DNA from: an uncultured Roseburia sp.
Lineage (GTDB): Bacteria; Bacillota; Clostridia; Lachnospirales; Lachnospiraceae
Length of the DNA stretch: 56,481 bases
Direction of reading: 5' to 3'
Assembly (NCBI GenBank): GCA_947647505.1
Contig: CANSKO010000019.1
Location: 1-56,481 of the forward strand
Part shown: positions 26,566 to 36,400 of the stretch, piece by piece
How positions within the stretch are numbered: the stretch's first letter is position 1
Layout: every line of letters begins with the position of its first letter
Program-made: the position numbers and the translations under genes
Notes under the pieces: model-generated
The model's database searches: none
Told to the model about the DNA's origin: nothing
Seen by the model: the letters and a program-made list of their open reading frames with translations, nothing else

Positions 26566-27765
26566 TCATAAACCGCCGTCGCAGTATTGCTTTAATTCCT
26601 CGACTTTATCCAGCGCTTCCCACGGCAACGTCAGATCGTTGCGTCCAAAATGTCCGTATGCAGCCGTCTCTCTGTAAATCGGGCGGCGCAGCCGGAGCAT
26701 CTGAATAATGCCGGCCGGACGCAGGTCAAAATGACGGCGCACGATTTCCACCAGCTTCTCTTCTGATACCTTTCCGGTTCCAAACGTATCCACCATGACA
26801 GAGGTCGGCTGCGCAACGCCGATCGCATACGCAAGCTGAATTTCGCATTTATCCGCAAGCCCCGCCGCCACAATGTTCTTTGCCGCATAACGCGCCGCAT
26901 AAGCTGCGGAACGGTCTACCTTCGTGCAGTCCTTGCCGGAAAAAGCCCCGCCGCCGTGCCGCGCATAGCCGCCATATGTATCCACGATGATCTTGCGTCC
27001 TGTCAGCCCTGCGTCTCCCTGCGGCCCGCCGATGACAAACCGACCGGTCGGATTGATAAAAATCTTCGTCGCTTCATCTGTCATTTCCGCCGGAAGCGTC
27101 GGTTCCAGCACGTATTTTCGAATATCCGCATGAATCTGCTCCTGTGACACGTTCGCATCATGCTGTGATGAAATCACAACCGCTTCCAGTCGAAACGGTT
27201 TTCCGTTTTCATCGTATTCTACAGAAACCTGTGATTTGCCGTCCGGCCGCAGGTACGGAAGCGTGCCGTCCTTGCGCACCTTCGTAAGCTGCTGCGCCAG
27301 CCTGTGCGCCAGCGCGATCGGATATGGCATATATTCCTCTGTTTCATTGACTGCATATCCAAACATCATGCCCTGATCGCCCGCTCCAATGGCTTCGATT
27401 TCCGCATCGCTCATTTTATTTTCTTTTGCTTCAAGCGCACGGTCCACGCCCATTGCAATATCCGGCGACTGTTTATCCAGCGAAGAAAAAACAGCGCAGG
27501 TATTGCCGTCAAATCCTTTTTCCGAGCTGTCGTAGCCAATCTCCCTGATCGTCTTCCTCGCAATAGCCGGTACGTCGAGGCTCGCCTTCGTCGTAATCTC
27601 GCCCGTAATCAGCACAAAGCCCGTACAGGTCGCCGTCTCACAGGCAACGCGGCTCATCGGGTCCTGCTCCATGCACGCATCCAGAATCGCATCGGAGATC
27701 GCGTCGCAGATCTTGTCCGGATGCCCTTCGGTTACAGATTCCGATGTAAAAAGTCTTTTTTCCAT
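26566..27765 (-). CDS. metK: S-adenosylmethionine synthetase
   Basis: MetK makes SAM from methionine and ATP. The 399-residue protein opens with the ATP-binding [16 protein letters not shown]. It contains the hexapeptide-type signature [12 protein letters not shown] and the phosphate-binding loop [20 protein letters not shown]. The ATG at 27765 is chosen over an in-frame TTG at 27783 because AAAGGAG is correctly spaced before it. The gene lies downstream of a SAM-I riboswitch and intrinsic terminator, so high SAM should turn it off by transcription termination. Confidence 0.97.
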   Translation of the reverse strand: MEKRLFTSESVTEGHPDKICDAISDAILDACMEQDPMSRVACETATCTGFVLITGEITTKASLDVPAIARKTIREIGYDSSEKGFDGNTCAVFSSLDKQSPDIAMGVDRALEAKENKMSDAEIEAIGAGDQGMMFGYAVNETEEYMPYPIALAHRLAQQLTKVRKDGTLPYLRPDGKSQVSVEYDENGKPFRLEAVVISSQHDANVSQEQIHADIRKYVLEPTLPAEMTDEATKIFINPTGRFVIGGPQGDAGLTGRKIIVDTYGGYARHGGGAFSGKDCTKVDRSAAYAARYAAKNIVAAGLADKCEIQLAYAIGVAQPTSVMVDTFGTGKVSEEKLVEIVRRHFDLRPAGIIQMLRLRRPIYRETAAYGHFGRNDLTLPWEALDKVEELKQYCDGGL

Positions 27766-27822
27766 AAAAAATACTCCTTTCAAAATAAACGGTTCGATTT
27801 TAACCCAACACGGCTTTCAGAT

Positions 27823-27852
27823 AAAACAAAAATCCGCTTAAACATAAGCGGA
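27823..27852 (-). terminator. Riboswitch expression-platform terminator of metK
   Basis: Stem TCCGCTTA/TAAGCGGA (27833-27840 with 27845-27852) is followed on the minus strand by TTTTTGTTTT. It lies 26 bases after the aptamer and 58 bases before the metK ATG. Confidence 0.85.
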
Positions 27853-27879
27853 CAGGATATTAAGACTCAAATGCCCAAT

Positions 27880-28003
27880 CCTCTTATTGTTCGAATTCTT
27901 CGCTCAGGTTGGCACCTTCCTCCCCGCACACGCTTTTGCATGCGTAAAGGGGTTGCCGTGACTTCACAGATCCTATGTATCTCCATCACTCTGAATAAGG
28001 GAA
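27880..28003 (-). ncRNA. SAM-I riboswitch (S-box) upstream of metK
   Basis: The minus strand carries the S-box consensus in order: CTTATTCAGAG with GATGGAG (P1/P2), then GTGAAGTCACGGCAACC (the P2/P3 core), a variable stem, AAGGTGCCAACCTGAGC (P4 region) and a closing AATAAGAG pairing with CTTATT. It is followed by an intrinsic terminator. S-box RNAs bind SAM and end transcription of methionine-related genes. Confidence 0.93.
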
Positions 28004-28048
28004 AGCTGTATGATTGAATTTTAAATCGTAATTTCGATTCTCTTTTGT

Positions 28049-28077
28049 AGGTTACGCTCATTTTCTACATTTGTCAA
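28049..28077 (-). promoter_or_regulatory. metK/S-box promoter
   Basis: TTGACA (28072-28077), a 17-base spacer and TAACCT (28049-28054) on the minus strand place the transcript start about 40 bases ahead of the riboswitch. Confidence 0.65.
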
Positions 28078-28100
28078 GCCTTTTTTATTTCCAAACCCCA

Positions 28101-28129
28101 TTGCGCAATTATCAGATATGTTTTATAAT
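28101..28129 (+). promoter_or_regulatory. Promoter of the HD-GYP gene
   Basis: TTGCGC (28101-28106), a 17-base spacer and a perfect TATAAT (28124-28129) lie 43 bases upstream of the ATG. It is divergent from the metK promoter, only 24 bases away. Confidence 0.7.
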
Positions 28130-28171
28130 TATCATAAATTAATTAGACTATTTTACAAAGGAGTGTTTCAT

Positions 28172-29254
28172 ATGCAGACTGTAAAAACTTCCCAATTAAA
28201 AGAAGGCATGATTACCGCCTCTCCCGTGAAGACCAGACGGGGGCAGCTGATTGTGGATGCGGGCGTCTGCCTGACGCAATCGCTCATTGCGCATATTGAT
28301 TTTTACGATGTGGAGGACGTTTCCATTGAAGAGTTTACCCGGACCAGATCCCATGACTGGAATGCGCAGGCCGCTCCGACGTATTCCGAGCGTATTACCT
28401 CTTCTTTCGAATTTCAGCAGTTTCAAAAAGACTATGCAACGGCTGTTGAACGCTTAAAGCAGATATTTACATCTATCTTAGAGCAGCGCCATATGCCGGA
28501 TGCGCCTGTGCTCTGCAAGACCATCCAGCCGCTGCTCTCTGATGCGTCTTCATCGCTTCAGATGTTTGACTTTCTGCACAATATGCGCAAAATCGTGGAC
28601 AGCATCTATGCGCATTCCATCAACGTCGCATTGATTTCCATCGAGCTTGGCCGCTGGCTGAAGTTTTCCGACGAAGATCTCGCCATACTGATTTCCGCGG
28701 CCCTGCTGCATGACATCGGCAAATCTGAAATTCCAGAAGAAATCCTTTACAAACCGGACCGTTATACGGAAGAAGAGTTTGCCCTCGTAAAGAAGCACCC
28801 GGAAATCGGCTTTCACATTCTGCGTCCGTTTGACGGACTTGACCCACGCATTTTGGATGCTGCGCGCATGCATCACGAGCGCTGCGACGGAAGCGGCTAT
28901 CCCAACCGTCTGCAGTTCCATCAGATCAGCGATTTCGCGCAGATCATCGCAATTGCCGACGTCTATGACGCTATGACGGCTGCACGGTCGCACCGCGCGC
29001 CGCTGTGTCCGTTCCAGGTAATCGCCGATTTTGAGCTGGAAGGCCTTCAGAAATACAACCCAAAATATATTCTGACGTTTCTCGAACGTATCGCCTATAC
29101 GTATCAGAATAACCGCGTCAGGCTGAATGACGGCAGAAGCGCCAACATCCTGATGCTGAACCGGCAGTTTCTCTCAAGGCCCATTGTAGAAACAGAAGAT
29201 GGCACGCTCGACCTCTCCAAAACGCCGAATCTGAAAATCCAGATGCTTTTGTAA
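28172..29254 (+). CDS. HD-GYP domain protein (predicted cyclic di-GMP phosphodiesterase)
   Basis: The 360-residue protein has an N-terminal region resembling the DUF3391-type domain often fused to HD-GYP (residues 1-60). The HD-GYP catalytic domain covers about residues 130-310. The metal-binding HDIGKSEIP, the KKHPEIGF segment, HHERCDGSGYP (the GYP loop) and IADVYDAMTAAR are all present. Enzymes of this family hydrolyse cyclic di-GMP to GMP. The ATG at 28172 follows AAAGGAG; a longer frame to 28118 starts inside the promoter region. It has its own promoter and shares a bidirectional terminator with the sialidase gene. No GGDEF or sensor domain is attached. Confidence 0.92.
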   Translation: MQTVKTSQLKEGMITASPVKTRRGQLIVDAGVCLTQSLIAHIDFYDVEDVSIEEFTRTRSHDWNAQAAPTYSERITSSFEFQQFQKDYATAVERLKQIFTSILEQRHMPDAPVLCKTIQPLLSDASSSLQMFDFLHNMRKIVDSIYAHSINVALISIELGRWLKFSDEDLAILISAALLHDIGKSEIPEEILYKPDRYTEEEFALVKKHPEIGFHILRPFDGLDPRILDAARMHHERCDGSGYPNRLQFHQISDFAQIIAIADVYDAMTAARSHRAPLCPFQVIADFELEGLQKYNPKYILTFLERIAYTYQNNRVRLNDGRSANILMLNRQFLSRPIVETEDGTLDLSKTPNLKIQMLL

Positions 29255-29283
29255 TGACGACGCACAATATGCCGCATACAAAA

Positions 29284-29320
29284 ACCCCCGGAAGCTCATT
29301 TCATGCTCCCGGGGGTCTTT
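29284..29320. terminator. Bidirectional terminator between HD-GYP and sialidase genes
   Basis: Stem ACCCCCGG/CCGGGGGT (29284-29291 with 29309-29316) has T-rich tracts on the plus side and A-rich on the other, serving two convergent genes. Confidence 0.8.
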
Positions 29321-29328
29321 TCATTCTT

Positions 29329-32300
29329 TTATTTTATTTTTATCTTTTTGTTCATGCCCGCCGTTTTCAGCTTCTTCAAAAGATTCTTTTTCTGCTTCGC
29401 ATTCAGCCCGGGCGCTTTCACCGTAATGTTAGACGGCGTCTTTTTAAACGCGCCTTTTTGAATCGACGTCAGTAGCTTGCTCTGAATCGTCAGAGACTTT
29501 AATTTTTTACAATTTGTAAATGCCGCTGCGCCAATTTTTACGACGTTTCCACCGATCGTCACTTTTTTGAGCTTCTTTGATTTTGCAAATGCCTTTGGCG
29601 CAATTTCCGTCACTTTACACGATACATTTTTCAATGTCACTTCCGCCGGAATATTTACCGTTGCGCCCGACGCGCCCGTAACAGTCGCCGTCTTCGCCGA
29701 TGCGCTCAGCGCTTTATACGAAATGCCGCCAACCGTTTCCGTGTAGCCGTCGGAAAGCGTATCTGCCGGCGGCTGTGGCTGCGGATTGATTACAGCTCCG
29801 CCTCCCGGCGGGTTCGTCGTACCGCCTCCCGGAGGCGTCGTATCTCCCCCTGGCTTATCCTGTGAATCTGCCTTTTTTAATTCCTGCGCGCATTTTCTTA
29901 AGGTTACAAGGAGACCCGCGATCGTATTCAAATCCGCATCGTCTTCCACTTCCGCCGCCGCATTGTATGCCGCAAAGAACGGCGCCCATGTATCCGGCGT
30001 ATACGCCGCTTCTCCGGCTGCAATGCACTCTGTCTGCACACGCTCCACTTCTTTTGTCAGGCTTTCTTTCACAGACGGAAGCATGGTATTCTCTATTTTG
30101 TTCTTTTCCGCTACCAGATCAGCGGCCTTCTGCCGCATATCTTCCACTGTCGCATCTGCAATGGCGTCCTGAACGCCTTTCGCCGCACGATACGCTTCCG
30201 AAAACGGTCTCCATGCCGCCATCGGCAAATCGACTCTTCCGATCTCTATAATTGCCGCCGTGGATGTAAGCGCGCGATCCAGATCGTCTTTTGCAGCTTT
30301 GGCATCCGCCACGCGCTGCGATGCCTGCGACAGATTCTCTGCCGTTACCCGAATCTGTAAGACGCCCGTTTCCTCAATCGGTTTCTGCGCCGCAGACCAT
30401 GCACTGGAAAACGATTCCCAGATTGCAGACGGCAAACCGCTTCCATCCGCGTCTTTCCATTCTTCCGCCTGAGAAATTGCCATATCCAGTTCCTCATTCA
30501 CGGATGCGCTGATGTCTTCATACACACGTGCGCTGATAAGAGCTGTCTTCTTATGGAAACTGTCGCGCTGACACGTATATGCAACCTCTCCATTTTCCGT
30601 CGCTGTAATTTCTTTTAAAACTTTTCCTTCGCCCCAGTCGTGGCTGCCATGCGCTAAAATTACGCTTCCCTCTTCTATCAGGCGGCCGCAATCCGGATTT
30701 GCGCAATACGTATCGCCTGTATACCCTTTCGTCAGACAGCCTTTCTCAATTGCGCCTGTCACTTTCGTCTCCGTATGCTCGCACGCAGCCGTAACTTTGA
30801 AACTGTATACCTCGCCCTCTATGGTAACGGATACTTCTCCCGTCTCCTGTGGAGCGACGGTAACTCTGCCCGCGGCTCGAACCATCTTCGTCTGTGCAGC
30901 CGTCCCATTTGTCGGATACAGAATAATATACGCTTCATCCCTCCAATGATAGGCGATCAGATATTTTTTCCCTTCTTTTACTTCTGTCGCCTTCGCGTAA
31001 CCCGGAATTGCATCGGACGCCGACACGCGTTCCTGTTTTTCAAGCAAAAGCAGCTCCTGACTGCCGTCTGCATAATTCTCCTTATATCCGCCGCTGTTGG
31101 AATTGAAGTCCATATTCGGATAATAGAAACAAATGTAACGTTGTCCGTTTCCATTGCAGATTCTGACGTCTCCGTTTACAAATTGCAGCTTGATATCTGC
31201 CGGTGAATCTCCAAAAAAGCTGTTGCCGTTTGTATTGACCAGATATTTCCCTGTCGCCTCGTTGTACACGCTCCAGTTGCTGCCGGATTTTTGCATCGTA
31301 AATTCTGCGTCAAGATAGCTGATCTTCCGGTTTACCTCCTGCGAAAAGCTGTCCAGCGAATTTGCCGTATTACTGACATGGTCGGACAATGCGATGCCGC
31401 CGTTCTCTTCATATGTGACGCGAACCGGTCCGTCCGTAATCTCCTCCGGCGCCTCAAGCACGCCGTCAATATAGAACGCTTCTTCATCCGGATTCATGTA
31501 AACCGTATTGTCCGTTATCTTAATCCGATAAAGTACGTTGTCGATCATCGTCTCCGTATAGCCGGGGTTCACGCCTGTGATCTCAATCACTTTATCAGAA
31601 CCGTCTTTTTTCTGCGTAACAGTCGCAACTGTGTCGTCTGCCGGCGTTTCAACGGCAAAATCTCCTGTGCCGCCATATGTTCTGACAAACGTCTCTCCCT
31701 TACCCGCTTCCACATTGACGACAGCGCCTCCGATTGCCGCGTTCGGAACGATATCCAGAATGCTGAACGTATCGAAAAACATAGATATTCCTTCGCCCCA
31801 TTTATTCGGCTCCCACAGAAGCGCAATCGTACCGTCTTCCATCTCCGTCAGACAGGAATACACATAGCCGGACTCCGCTCCGGGGATGTCAAACGTATGA
31901 AACAGCGTCATAGAATTGTCTTCTTCGACCAGAAACGCGAAGATTTTTCCTTTCGCGCGGCTGCCGCCCGTCGGCGTCGTTACCAGAACCAGCTGCTTGC
32001 CATTCACCGGTTTGGAATAGCTGATCGCCGAAACATTACAGGTGCTTGTTACGCTTACCTCTGTCTGCACCGACTGCTCCGACATCGTATAACCGCCGTC
32101 CTCGTTTTTCGTGATGTCTGCATAACAGATTTTCCCGCGCCCGTTTCGCGCAAACATACGGAGCGTTCCGTCCCACAATTCCACCACTTCGTTTTCTGAT
32201 GTCCAGAAGCCGCCGTGCTGCGTACGCTGCATGTCTTCCGTCCGCTCCCAAGTCTCTCCATTGTCCGTAGAATATACCAAGCTGGCATTCTCCTCATCTA

Positions 32301-33342
32301 CGCCGTGGTCGTAAAAACCGATTACAATATCTCCTGTCGACGTCGTGATACCCTGCCCCGGCGATACGAGCAACGCATGCTCTCCTGTATGCCGCTTCAC
32401 CTGATCGGTAAGATCTCTTGGATGCTCCCATGTCTTACCGCCATCCTTCGACGTAATCACCCAAAGGTAGTCAATGCTGTACACATGAAAGCTCGAGTCT
32501 TTATAGAATGCGTTCTGCTGAATCTCCTTCCGCTCTCCGTTCACCTCGTTTACCTGCCTCTGCGTCAGGTCATTGACATACTCTTCATCTTTGATCGTAT
32601 AGAGATTATACCATTCGTCTACGCCAAAGCCAGACTCGCTTCCATCGCTCCTCTTTCGGATGCTGGCATAGCCATCTGCATTCAGATCGCTCACATAATA
32701 CGGATAATTCTCCATATTATCATCCGTCGGCTTTGTCTCGACATTGCCATATTCTTTTGTCAGCGCCAGATAACGCCCCTTATCTACGCCATTGTCAACC
32801 TCCACATAGCCCGTTCCCTGCCCGATCGTTTTATACATCGTTGTACTTCCTGTCGGGTTAACGTCTGCAATAAAATAAATTGTCCCATCCGGCCCTTCTA
32901 CAACGCCAGGATCGATAATCGTTGTCGCATCTCTTCCCGCGTATCCCTGGCTGTCCGGGAAAAAGAGCGGAAAGCTGTACTGCCATGTTCTGCCGCCGTC
33001 TTCCGAAATCGACGCGATGGAATCAATGCCACCGCCGTCGCCAGTCGTTTCCCAGCGGGCGTCCGCCGTCGCCAGCAGCGTGCCGTCCTGCAACGTAATC
33101 AACGCCGGAATCCGAAAGTTCTTACATCCGGCCGTCCCTTGCCGAAACGGTTCGTCATACGTGGCATGCTCTTCACTTACGGAAATACTGCCGGCTTTTG
33201 GTATAAACGGCATCGTCGAAGCCGCTTCCGAAAGCTCTTCCGCCGTCGCCGGAATTGCGGGAAGAAGCGTAACCGCCATAGCAGCCGAAAGTCCGGCAGC
33301 CAGTCCCTTTTTCCAGATTTGACGCATACTTCTTTGCTTCAT
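29329..33342 (-). CDS. Secreted GH33 sialidase with accessory binding modules
   Basis: Exo-sialidase that should remove terminal sialic acid from mucin glycans. The 1337-residue protein has a signal peptide (cleavage near PATAEE). The six-blade catalytic domain (about 55-560) shows the RIP motif FRIPAL (77-79), Asp boxes SEDGGRTW, SKDGGKTW and STDNGETW, an acidic DGGGIDSIA loop, the Glu/Arg region SENEVVELWDGTLRMFAR and a Tyr in GYVYSCLTEMEDG. Next is an unassigned domain (about 655-875) also found in the neighbouring protein. A Cys-ribbon-like stretch (CLTKGYTGDTYCANPDC), three FIVAR repeats, a Pro/Gly linker and a BspA-type leucine-rich module ending KIKIK follow. No CBM40 was recognised. 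AGGAGG precedes the ATG. Confidence 0.93.
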   Translation of the reverse strand: MKQRSMRQIWKKGLAAGLSAAMAVTLLPAIPATAEELSEAASTMPFIPKAGSISVSEEHATYDEPFRQGTAGCKNFRIPALITLQDGTLLATADARWETTGDGGGIDSIASISEDGGRTWQYSFPLFFPDSQGYAGRDATTIIDPGVVEGPDGTIYFIADVNPTGSTTMYKTIGQGTGYVEVDNGVDKGRYLALTKEYGNVETKPTDDNMENYPYYVSDLNADGYASIRKRSDGSESGFGVDEWYNLYTIKDEEYVNDLTQRQVNEVNGERKEIQQNAFYKDSSFHVYSIDYLWVITSKDGGKTWEHPRDLTDQVKRHTGEHALLVSPGQGITTSTGDIVIGFYDHGVDEENASLVYSTDNGETWERTEDMQRTQHGGFWTSENEVVELWDGTLRMFARNGRGKICYADITKNEDGGYTMSEQSVQTEVSVTSTCNVSAISYSKPVNGKQLVLVTTPTGGSRAKGKIFAFLVEEDNSMTLFHTFDIPGAESGYVYSCLTEMEDGTIALLWEPNKWGEGISMFFDTFSILDIVPNAAIGGAVVNVEAGKGETFVRTYGGTGDFAVETPADDTVATVTQKKDGSDKVIEITGVNPGYTETMIDNVLYRIKITDNTVYMNPDEEAFYIDGVLEAPEEITDGPVRVTYEENGGIALSDHVSNTANSLDSFSQEVNRKISYLDAEFTMQKSGSNWSVYNEATGKYLVNTNGNSFFGDSPADIKLQFVNGDVRICNGNGQRYICFYYPNMDFNSNSGGYKENYADGSQELLLLEKQERVSASDAIPGYAKATEVKEGKKYLIAYHWRDEAYIILYPTNGTAAQTKMVRAAGRVTVAPQETGEVSVTIEGEVYSFKVTAACEHTETKVTGAIEKGCLTKGYTGDTYCANPDCGRLIEEGSVILAHGSHDWGEGKVLKEITATENGEVAYTCQRDSFHKKTALISARVYEDISASVNEELDMAISQAEEWKDADGSGLPSAIWESFSSAWSAAQKPIEETGVLQIRVTAENLSQASQRVADAKAAKDDLDRALTSTAAIIEIGRVDLPMAAWRPFSEAYRAAKGVQDAIADATVEDMRQKAADLVAEKNKIENTMLPSVKESLTKEVERVQTECIAAGEAAYTPDTWAPFFAAYNAAAEVEDDADLNTIAGLLVTLRKCAQELKKADSQDKPGGDTTPPGGGTTNPPGGGAVINPQPQPPADTLSDGYTETVGGISYKALSASAKTATVTGASGATVNIPAEVTLKNVSCKVTEIAPKAFAKSKKLKKVTIGGNVVKIGAAAFTNCKKLKSLTIQSKLLTSIQKGAFKKTPSNITVKAPGLNAKQKKNLLKKLKTAGMNKKIKIK

Positions 33343-33394
33343 AAAATCCTCCTTCTTTCCTTTGTTTCGATATGCTCTGTTTCAGGATAGAAAT

Positions 33395-33434
33395 ACCGCC
33401 TGTATCGCATCCTGTTTGATCCGAATACAGGCGG
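33395..33434 (-). terminator. Probable terminator after the 1119-residue protein gene
   Basis: CCGCCTGTAT pairs with ATACAGGCGG (33396-33405 with 33425-33434) across a 19-base loop, followed on the minus strand by TATTTCT. The U-tract is poor, so some read-through into the sialidase gene is possible. No sialidase promoter was found in the 106-base gap. Confidence 0.55.
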
Positions 33435-33448
33435 CCGTTTCTATTCCA

Positions 33449-36400
33449 TTACTTTACTTTCACCTTTTTACTCATGCCAGCTTTTTTCAGCTGTGCGGAT
33501 ATCGCCTTTTTCTGTTTCTTTAAACTCTTTGGCAGCTTCACTGTCACTTTCGACGAGCCTTTTTTAAATGCCTGTTTTCCAAGCTTCGGCATCTTACTGC
33601 CTTTGAAAATTACCGAGCTTAACTTCTTACAGTTAAAGAACGCTTTCTTTCCAATGCTTTCAACATTTGCGCCAATTGTGATCTTTTTCAGTTTCTTACG
33701 TCCTGAAAATGCGCCGTCTCCAATTGCAACGACTTTGCATTCTTCATTGCCTATGCGCACGGTTGCAGGAATTGTCACTTTTGCTGCGTTGCTTCCTTTT
33801 ATAATCGTCACCGTCTTAGCCGCTGCGGAAACAACCTTGTATTCCATATCTCCTACCATCTGCGTCGCGCCATCCTGCAGCGTCGCGCCTCCCGGTCCTG
33901 GCGTCACTCCTCCCGGTCCCGGCGTCACTCCTCCCGGTCCTGGCGTCACTCCTCCCGGTCCTGGCGTCTGTCCGCCCGGATTGTCTCCGCCCGGATTATC
34001 GCCGCCCGGGTTGTCTCCACCCTGTCCTTTGAGCACAAGACCGCCTTCACCAACGTTCATTTTTACAGTCAGTTCATCCAGCAGAGCCTGCAGTTCATCT
34101 GCTGTCAGGCCATTCAGATTTTCATCGTAAATTCTGTTGAACGCTTCCTCAAACGCCGCCCAGCTCTCTGTCGTATATTTTTCTTTTTCTTCCGTATTAT
34201 CAATCAGGCTTTCCGCCTCTACCAAAAGATCTTCTAATTCATTGATCAGATTTTCTTTTGCCTCATCTTCAAGTGTCTTTAACTTACTGATTGCGGTATT
34301 GATTGCTCTGGCTGCATCGATCAGCTGCTGCAGCGTCGGATTTTCAAGCGCATTGGCCGCATCCAGCGCATCCTGCAGGTTTTTCAACGAATCCGCTGTA
34401 TAAACATCCGTCTGTGCAAGCTTTTCAGCCGCATTGCTTTTTGCAGTATTCAATTCCGTTTGTTTTTCCGCATATTCCGCAGCATCTTCCAGCTTATCCA
34501 TTGCTTCTAAAAGCGCGTCTGTTGCCGCAATTCGCTCTGCTTTCGTGCCGCTTTCCTTTTTCTCTCTTGCCTGCGTCAGTTTTTCCTGGAAATTCGCCCA
34601 GGAAGTCGGCGTATAATCCGCCTCTTCTTTTCCTTCTGCAGTCGCAATGGCAGTATCCAGCTCTGCTTCTACAAATTCTTCGGATGTCTGAACCGTCTCC
34701 CTCTGTTCATCGCCGCATCTTTCACATGTTTTAACGCTTTCTCCATCCTCTTCACGCGACGCTTCTGTCACAACCGGCTCGCCATATTCATGGCCAAGCG
34801 CATCCGTTTCCTTGCTTTCTTCAAACGCTTCTCCGCAAAGCAGACAGATCTTCTTTCCGGAAGCTCCCTTTTCCGTACAGGTTGGACGCTTCTCTCCCTC
34901 CAGACGGTACTCTTCATGTTTACATGCGCCAATCGTCACCCTGTAAACCTTGTTGTCAATCTCCAGTATGGCGCTCTGTCCATTCTCTCCTTTTCCTTCA
35001 ATTGTAATGCCGGTCACTTCCGTCATCTTAAACATCTTATTCTGTTCTTTAAAGCCATTTTTCGGATACAGCACAATGATCACATCCTCATCCGAGGCAT
35101 CGTCATGATAGATGTTTGTGATCAGATATTTTTTGCCCGATGTAATCTTTCCTACGCGCTGATACCCGGGAATCAGATCCGCATCCGATTTTATGTCTTT
35201 CTTCTCCAGAAATTCCATTCCATAATCGCCGTTTTTACTGCTTCTGTCTGAGTATCCGTCAAATCCCTTAAATGGATAATGGAAGTATACGTACCTTCCG
35301 TTCTTACTTGTCGCATGCTGACGCTGTATATCAAACGAGTCTTCTCCCGCCACCTTCGTCAGCTTCTGCAGTACCTTCGTTTCAGAAAAATACTCCTTCG
35401 CATCCAAATTCACCAGATATTTATTCTCAAATTCGCTGAAAATAGAATAATTCTCCCCTTCTTGTGTAACCACAAGCTCCGCATCCCGCATATCAATGCT
35501 CCAGTTCGGAACCCGCATCTCATAAACCTGCTCCAGCGTATGCGTTCCGGAAGGCTTGATCTTCGCGTTGTACAATGCCGGCGCTTCGCCTTTTCCGTTG
35601 TCGCCATCACTTGAAAATGTCACTACGCTCGGATCCAATGACGTTGCATCTTCCGGATTGTCCGTTCTGAAAAAACGTTTTCCTCCTTTTGGAATCGTGA
35701 TTTCTTCATCCACTTCTATTTCATCCTGCGCAAGCACCTGGATGGTGTATCTGACGCCGTCCACCGTAATGTATGTCGTGCCCGGCCGCTTTCCTTTGAT
35801 TACCACGGAACCCGGATCTTTCACCGTGCGCGTACCATGTACAAGCTTTGTAAAAGTCCTTTTGGTGGTAACGGCATTTCCATTGACCAATGCCGTAGGA
35901 TAAAAGATAATGATGCCGGTCTTTCCAAAGTTCACTTCGGTATCAGCCTCGTTGGACCACTTATAACCAATCAGATATTTCTTACCGGATACAATCGACT
36001 TTGCCACTTTATATCCGGGAGCAACCGAATCCAGAGATTTATCGGTCCAGTCAACGTCTTCCGCCTTTTCCTGTTTCAGCTCCTCTTCCGTCATTTTCCT
36101 TAAGAAAGTAAATTCACCCTGAATATTTGGATTTTGGGCGGTGTCATATACGTCATTCGCGTAGCTCTGTCCGTCAAAGCACTTCGCCGTAAGGTAGAAG
36201 AAAATAGACCTGTTATGCGCCTGAATGTTAAATGTATTTCTCGTCTCGTCCTTATTCGCCGCATCTTTATAAATCTTGATCGCAAACTCGCCTTTTGAAA
36301 ATGTATGGCCTATTCCAACTCCGGCAGTCGGATGCTTCATTGAAAAATACAAATCCAGCCCTTCGCTGTATACCTTGTACGTATCTGCTTCGTCCGCTTT

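Noticed and set aside
32215..33390. Long plus-strand open frame (391 codons) opposite the sialidase gene
   Set aside because: It is an antisense shadow; RIP and Asp-box motifs are on the other strand.
33888..34023. CRISPR-like short repeats
   Set aside because: The units are contiguous, in frame and encode a Gly/Pro linker; there are no spacers.
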